DNA from: CAZDAW01 sp964503685
GTDB lineage: Bacteria > Chloroflexota > Anaerolineae > Anaerolineales > Anaerolineaceae
Direction: 5' to 3'
NCBI GenBank assembly: GCA_964503685.1
Contig: CAZDAW010000045.1
Span: forward strand, 1 to 25,942
DNA: 25,942 nt
How positions within the stretch are numbered: position 1 is the stretch's first letter; the number at the start of each line of letters is the position of its first letter. The notes beneath the pieces are model-generated. The model did not search any database. It saw nothing but the letters and a program-made list of their open reading frames with translations, and was not told the origin of the DNA. Of the stretch, positions 22,933 through 25,942 are shown one piece after another. Position numbers and translations under genes: made by a program.

Positions 22933-23922
22933 ATGACTGTTACGCTGATAAAATACAAATCCACATGGCTCCTGACTGCCTTGGGTATGATCGCTGCCAC
23001 ATTACTGACCGGCCTGTCCCTGCCCCAGGATGGGGCGCCGCTTGCTGCTGTTGCAACACCAACGTTGGAACCTGCTCGAATGTCCGCAACCCCCGCAAGC
23101 GAAACGCTCACCGGCAAAGATGGTATGGTGTTGGTGCATGTACCGGCTGGCAGTTTCGCTATGGGTTCGGATGTTTGGGACGAAGAACTCCCCATCCACA
23201 ATATTTATCTAAACGGCTACTGGATTGATCAAACCGAAGTAACCAATGCCATGTTCGCAAAATTCATTGAAGCCACTTCATACCAGACCGATGCCGAGAA
23301 AATCGGCAGCGGTTGGGATTGGAACGTCAACGAAGGCGTGTGGCGAAAGGTTGAAAACGCCAACTGGCGCCAGCCGCACGGGGCCGGCAGCGACATTACC
23401 GGGCTGGAAAACCACCCGGTAGTGCAGGTGAGCTGGAATGACGCCCAGGCTTACTGTGAGTGGGCCGGAAGGCGCCTGCCCACCGAGGCCGAATGGGAAA
23501 AAGCAGCTCGTGGAAACAAAGACAACCGTTCTTACCCCTGGGGCGACGATGTAGCTGAAGCCGGAAAGCGTCTCAACTTTGCTGACCGCAACCTGCCCGT
23601 CAACTGGGCCAACCTCCAGGCTGACGATGGATTCGAATATACCGCGCCTGTGGGCAGCTATTCCCTGGGCATAAGTCCTTACGGCGTGTTGGATATGTCC
23701 GGCAACGTCTGGGAATGGACAGCCGACCGCTACTCGATCGATTACTACTCCCGCTCCGAGCCGCAAAACCCGACTGGGCCGGCAAACGGTAAGCGTCATG
23801 TACTGCGCGGCGGTTCCTGGTTTAATGACCTGCGCGACATGCGCTCAGCCTACCGCGCTGCTGACCTGCCCGACGCCAGCTACACCGATCTCGGTTTCCG
23901 CTGCAGCCAAAGTGAAAAATAG
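22933..23922 (+). CDS. Exported FGE/SUMF1-fold protein lacking catalytic cysteines
   Basis: 329 residues. A hydrophobic N-terminal segment (about 11-30, LTALGMIAATLLTGLSLP) acts as signal peptide or anchor, followed by a short linker and an SUMF1/formylglycine-generating-enzyme domain from about 65: VHVPAGSFAMGSD, YWIDQTEVTNAMF, HPVVQVSWNDAQAYCEWAGRRLPTEAEWEKAARG, GNVWEWT, LRGGSWF and LGFRC. In active aerobic FGE two copper-binding cysteines lie shortly after the GGS motif. Here that stretch reads GSWFNDLRDMRSAYR with no cysteine, so true formylglycine formation is not expected. The fold is often reused for binding or other oxidations. The ribosome binding site is weak. It lies alone between two minus-strand units containing sulfatase-fold paralogs. 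Confidence 0.88.
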   Translation: MTVTLIKYKSTWLLTALGMIAATLLTGLSLPQDGAPLAAVATPTLEPARMSATPASETLTGKDGMVLVHVPAGSFAMGSDVWDEELPIHNIYLNGYWIDQTEVTNAMFAKFIEATSYQTDAEKIGSGWDWNVNEGVWRKVENANWRQPHGAGSDITGLENHPVVQVSWNDAQAYCEWAGRRLPTEAEWEKAARGNKDNRSYPWGDDVAEAGKRLNFADRNLPVNWANLQADDGFEYTAPVGSYSLGISPYGVLDMSGNVWEWTADRYSIDYYSRSEPQNPTGPANGKRHVLRGGSWFNDLRDMRSAYRAADLPDASYTDLGFRCSQSEK

Positions 23923-24095
23923 ATTGGCCTGATTTACCGCTGAAGTTATCCACCTCAAATGCGTTGAGCTTAATGGGCAGGGCGTTTTGGAAAATCGCCT
24001 GCACACCGCGTTTTTCGGTTGTTATTTTTGCGCACAGGTTGCACAGATGACGCGAATCTACTGCAGGTCGGAGCAGGGCAGTCCCTCGCCCCCTC

Positions 24096-25664
24096 TCATT
24101 TTATCCATCTTGTGCAGTCCAGGTTAACTTTCTTCCCCCACAAGGCGCGCTTATCTTCAACCAGCCCCAGATTCGTACCCAGGTAATTATCCAGGATCAG
24201 ACGAAACGTGTTCACCGGCGTGATTTCCGGGTACACCTTGGTACTGACTCCTCCCGGCAGGTAATAGGCATTGAGGATCTTCATCCGATCCAGCACACTC
24301 GATCGCTTTTCGCCAGGCGCCTTCCAGCCATGGTCGCCCTGCAATACGATCACTGCCGGGCGCTCTTTCGCTGAAGCGATGATCTCTTTAGCAAGACTCA
24401 AAAATTTCTGGTTGACAAAGCTCACCTGGTTGACGTAACCCACTTTAGGGTCTGTTATGAACTGGTACCTGCCATCTGGCGCTAAAACGTAGGGTTCGTG
24501 CGGGGCGAGAAAATGCAGATAAACGAACTTCGGGCCGGGGTAATCGATCACTTCGGAAAACTTATCCAGCGAGTGTTGCAGCAACTCGTAGCGCTGCTGC
24601 TCGTAGCGGATGCTCCCCCTTTCTCGAGGGAAAAACACCCCCAACACATTTTGTACAACCGCCGTTTCATCCATCCCAATCAGCTTTTCAGCCACGTTGT
24701 ACTGCTGACTGACAACCAACAGAGTCGTCTTGATAAAATCGCCAGCCAGTGAAACAGGCTGCTCGTAGGGGAAATACACATCACTGCCCGACAAATCCAT
24801 CCAGTTGAAACCGGTCTGGAAGGTGATGATCTGATACCCCTGTTTGCGCAGGATGCTAAACAACGCCGCCTTCTTGATCGCCGGCTGATATTCCAGGTAA
24901 TCGCTCTCTTCGAAATAGGATTTGCGCGCCAGTTGGTTAAGCCGCGGCGAAAGGTCTTCCATATACTGCATATTGAGCGTCGCCGCCATCGAAATGTGGG
25001 TATAGCCGTAATTGCTCTGAGCGCAGGCAGGCAGGACAAATCCCAGTTCTTCTAATTGCTGATAGAACTCATGGTTGTCGAAACTGTACACGTCTTCGAG
25101 TACATCGCCACGCGCATAGCCATCGAGAATAATGTAATAGATATCCGGCTTGTCCTTAACATTATTCGATCCCCCTGAGTCAGACAGCTTCGTCTGATAC
25201 GAACGCATTGACGTGAAATTCAGGTAAGCCAGGTAGCCCAAATTGAGCGCCGGCAGAATCACCAGAATGGCAGCAACAACGTTGAGAAACTTGTGAAATT
25301 CCCACTGCCTGGCCCATTGACGCCCTCCAAAATAGAGCAGCAGGATGAAGGCCAGGCTGGCCGACAAGAGCAGCGAATTTTTGCCGACGGATATCCCCAG
25401 CAGCGTTTTCCCCGCCAGCAGATCGAAGATGTGTCCATAGGAGAAGAACACCAGCTCAAGCAACAACGCCAGAAATGAAGCTTTATATAGGTTTCGCGTC
25501 AGTCCCAGTGCAACGAAAAAGATCAACAACGCCGCCAGGGCAGCAAACAAAAATAACGGGTAAAACGACTGGCTCACCGCTTGGGAATAATTGCTTGCCC
25601 AATACGAGAGAACGGGATATAAGGCAATCAGAAACGGGTAAACGATGATCTTCTTCTTGAACAT
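24096..25664 (-). CDS. Membrane-anchored sulfatase/alkaline-phosphatase-fold protein (paralog 2)
   Basis: 522 residues. About five membrane helices (10-150) precede an extracytoplasmic sulfatase-fold domain with canonical-looking residues: D181 in YIILDGYARGD, candidate nucleophile T222 in CAQSNYGYTHIS, H389 in LAPHEPYVLAPDG, D444/H445 in LQGDHGW. It is the better preserved of the two paralogs. The overall plan fits phosphoglycerol/phosphoethanolamine-transferase-like enzymes acting outside the membrane. C214 heads a CAQSN string, but the Pro and Arg of the sulfatase C-x-P-x-R motif are missing. It is transcribed from TTGCGC-N17-TACAAT (25707-25679), which leaves a leader of only about eight bases with no ribosome binding site. 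The substrate is unknown. Confidence 0.78.
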   Translation of the reverse strand: MFKKKIIVYPFLIALYPVLSYWASNYSQAVSQSFYPLFLFAALAALLIFFVALGLTRNLYKASFLALLLELVFFSYGHIFDLLAGKTLLGISVGKNSLLLSASLAFILLLYFGGRQWARQWEFHKFLNVVAAILVILPALNLGYLAYLNFTSMRSYQTKLSDSGGSNNVKDKPDIYYIILDGYARGDVLEDVYSFDNHEFYQQLEELGFVLPACAQSNYGYTHISMAATLNMQYMEDLSPRLNQLARKSYFEESDYLEYQPAIKKAALFSILRKQGYQIITFQTGFNWMDLSGSDVYFPYEQPVSLAGDFIKTTLLVVSQQYNVAEKLIGMDETAVVQNVLGVFFPRERGSIRYEQQRYELLQHSLDKFSEVIDYPGPKFVYLHFLAPHEPYVLAPDGRYQFITDPKVGYVNQVSFVNQKFLSLAKEIIASAKERPAVIVLQGDHGWKAPGEKRSSVLDRMKILNAYYLPGGVSTKVYPEITPVNTFRLILDNYLGTNLGLVEDKRALWGKKVNLDCTRWIK

Positions 25665-25678
25665 AGTGGGCCAGCCAA

Positions 25679-25707
25679 ATTGTACTCATAAAGCCTCAAC
25701 CGCGCAA
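25679..25707 (-). promoter_or_regulatory. Promoter of sulfatase-fold paralog 2, very short leader
   Basis: TTGCGC (25707-25702), 17-base spacer, TACAAT (25684-25679) on the minus strand. The ATG is 15 bases beyond the -10, so the 5' leader would be about eight bases and no Shine-Dalgarno sequence is seen. Confidence 0.55.
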
Positions 25708-25819
25708 CCTGCTTCTGGTCTTTTCTTTTGACTTAACAGGCCTGTTCTGCACGGTATATATTTCTTCCCCAAAAACTGCAAACGAAACCTATTAAAACCC
25801 TTCCAGATACACAAAAACA

Positions 25820-25828
25820 TGCTATAAT
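25820..25828 (+). promoter_or_regulatory. Extended -10 promoter of tRNA-Pro
   Basis: TGC-TATAAT lies 27 bases before the mature tRNA 5' end. The -35 region is weak. The nonamer is identical to that before ligA. Confidence 0.6.
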
Positions 25829-25855
25829 TCGCCTCGTTCAAAAATAATCGAAGAT

Positions 25856-25932
<77 letters not shown>

Positions 25933-25942
25933 ACAGTCAGCT

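Noticed and set aside
23960..24020. Terminator-like hairpin after the FGE-fold gene
   Set aside because: GCAGG/CCTGC with TTTT/AAAA inside has two central mismatches and no proper T-tract after the stem.
22933..25664. Sulfatase plus formylglycine-generating-enzyme maturation system
   Set aside because: The sulfatase-fold proteins lack C-x-P-x-R and the FGE-fold protein lacks both catalytic cysteines, so the obvious activator/sulfatase reading is not supported.

Overview
The window reads as a chromosomal segment of a free-living bacterium, most likely a member of the Chloroflexota, class Anaerolineae. This is an inference from gene style: large PAS/GAF/GGDEF proteins, a PadR regulator paired with a membrane protein, a MetA/MetY pair, and a DUF4910/formyltransferase/sulfatase-like envelope cluster. 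No 16S rRNA or single decisive marker is present. Base composition is near 50% GC. I see no phage, insertion sequence, CRISPR array or plasmid signature; most of the window is ordinary core and accessory chromosome.

Layout. 1-3590 (minus): a REC-PAS-GAF-GGDEF regulator, translationally coupled by an ATGA overlap to a secreted/membrane-anchored protein whose 3' end lies outside the window. 3654-4168 (plus): a DoxX-family gene split by a one-base frameshift. 4218-8582 (minus): an rRNA methyltransferase of the RlmI type behind NAD-dependent DNA ligase (ligA, with a promoter that predicts a leaderless mRNA), then an ECF sigma factor with a small two-TM putative anti-sigma protein and an ECF-type promoter. 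8605-11179: two divergent M20 metallopeptidases separated by a 16-bp perfect palindrome placed between their promoters.

11315-14009 (plus) is a methionine unit. A consensus promoter is followed by a leader of about 265 nt, which encodes a short peptide with clustered Met codons (M-M-S-M-V-M), several mutually exclusive stems and a classic intrinsic terminator. It is followed by metA (with Glu111, predicting acetyl-CoA use) and then metY (O-acetylhomoserine sulfhydrylase). The leader looks like a ribosome-mediated methionine attenuator and is the most interesting element in the window.

14017-15890: a PadR repressor with an operator-like inverted repeat over its promoter, overlapping a ten-TM membrane protein, closed by a convergent hairpin. 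15872-18306 (minus): a DUF2007 protein overlapping a 7TM-PAS-GAF-GGDEF cyclase. 18280-18680 has no gene but holds a compact stretch of nested inverted repeats. 18681-22574 (minus): one transcription unit with DUF4910 peptidase-like protein, formyltransferase and a membrane sulfatase-fold protein, driven by a near-consensus promoter. 22933-25707: an exported FGE-fold protein lacking the catalytic cysteines and a second membrane sulfatase-fold paralog. 25856-25930: tRNA-Pro(GGG).

The genes combine second-messenger signalling (two c-di-GMP cyclases), envelope stress control (ECF/anti-sigma, PadR/membrane protein), methionine biosynthesis by direct sulfhydrylation, and probable surface-polymer modification. 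Function calls rest on motif recognition by eye; no database search was run.
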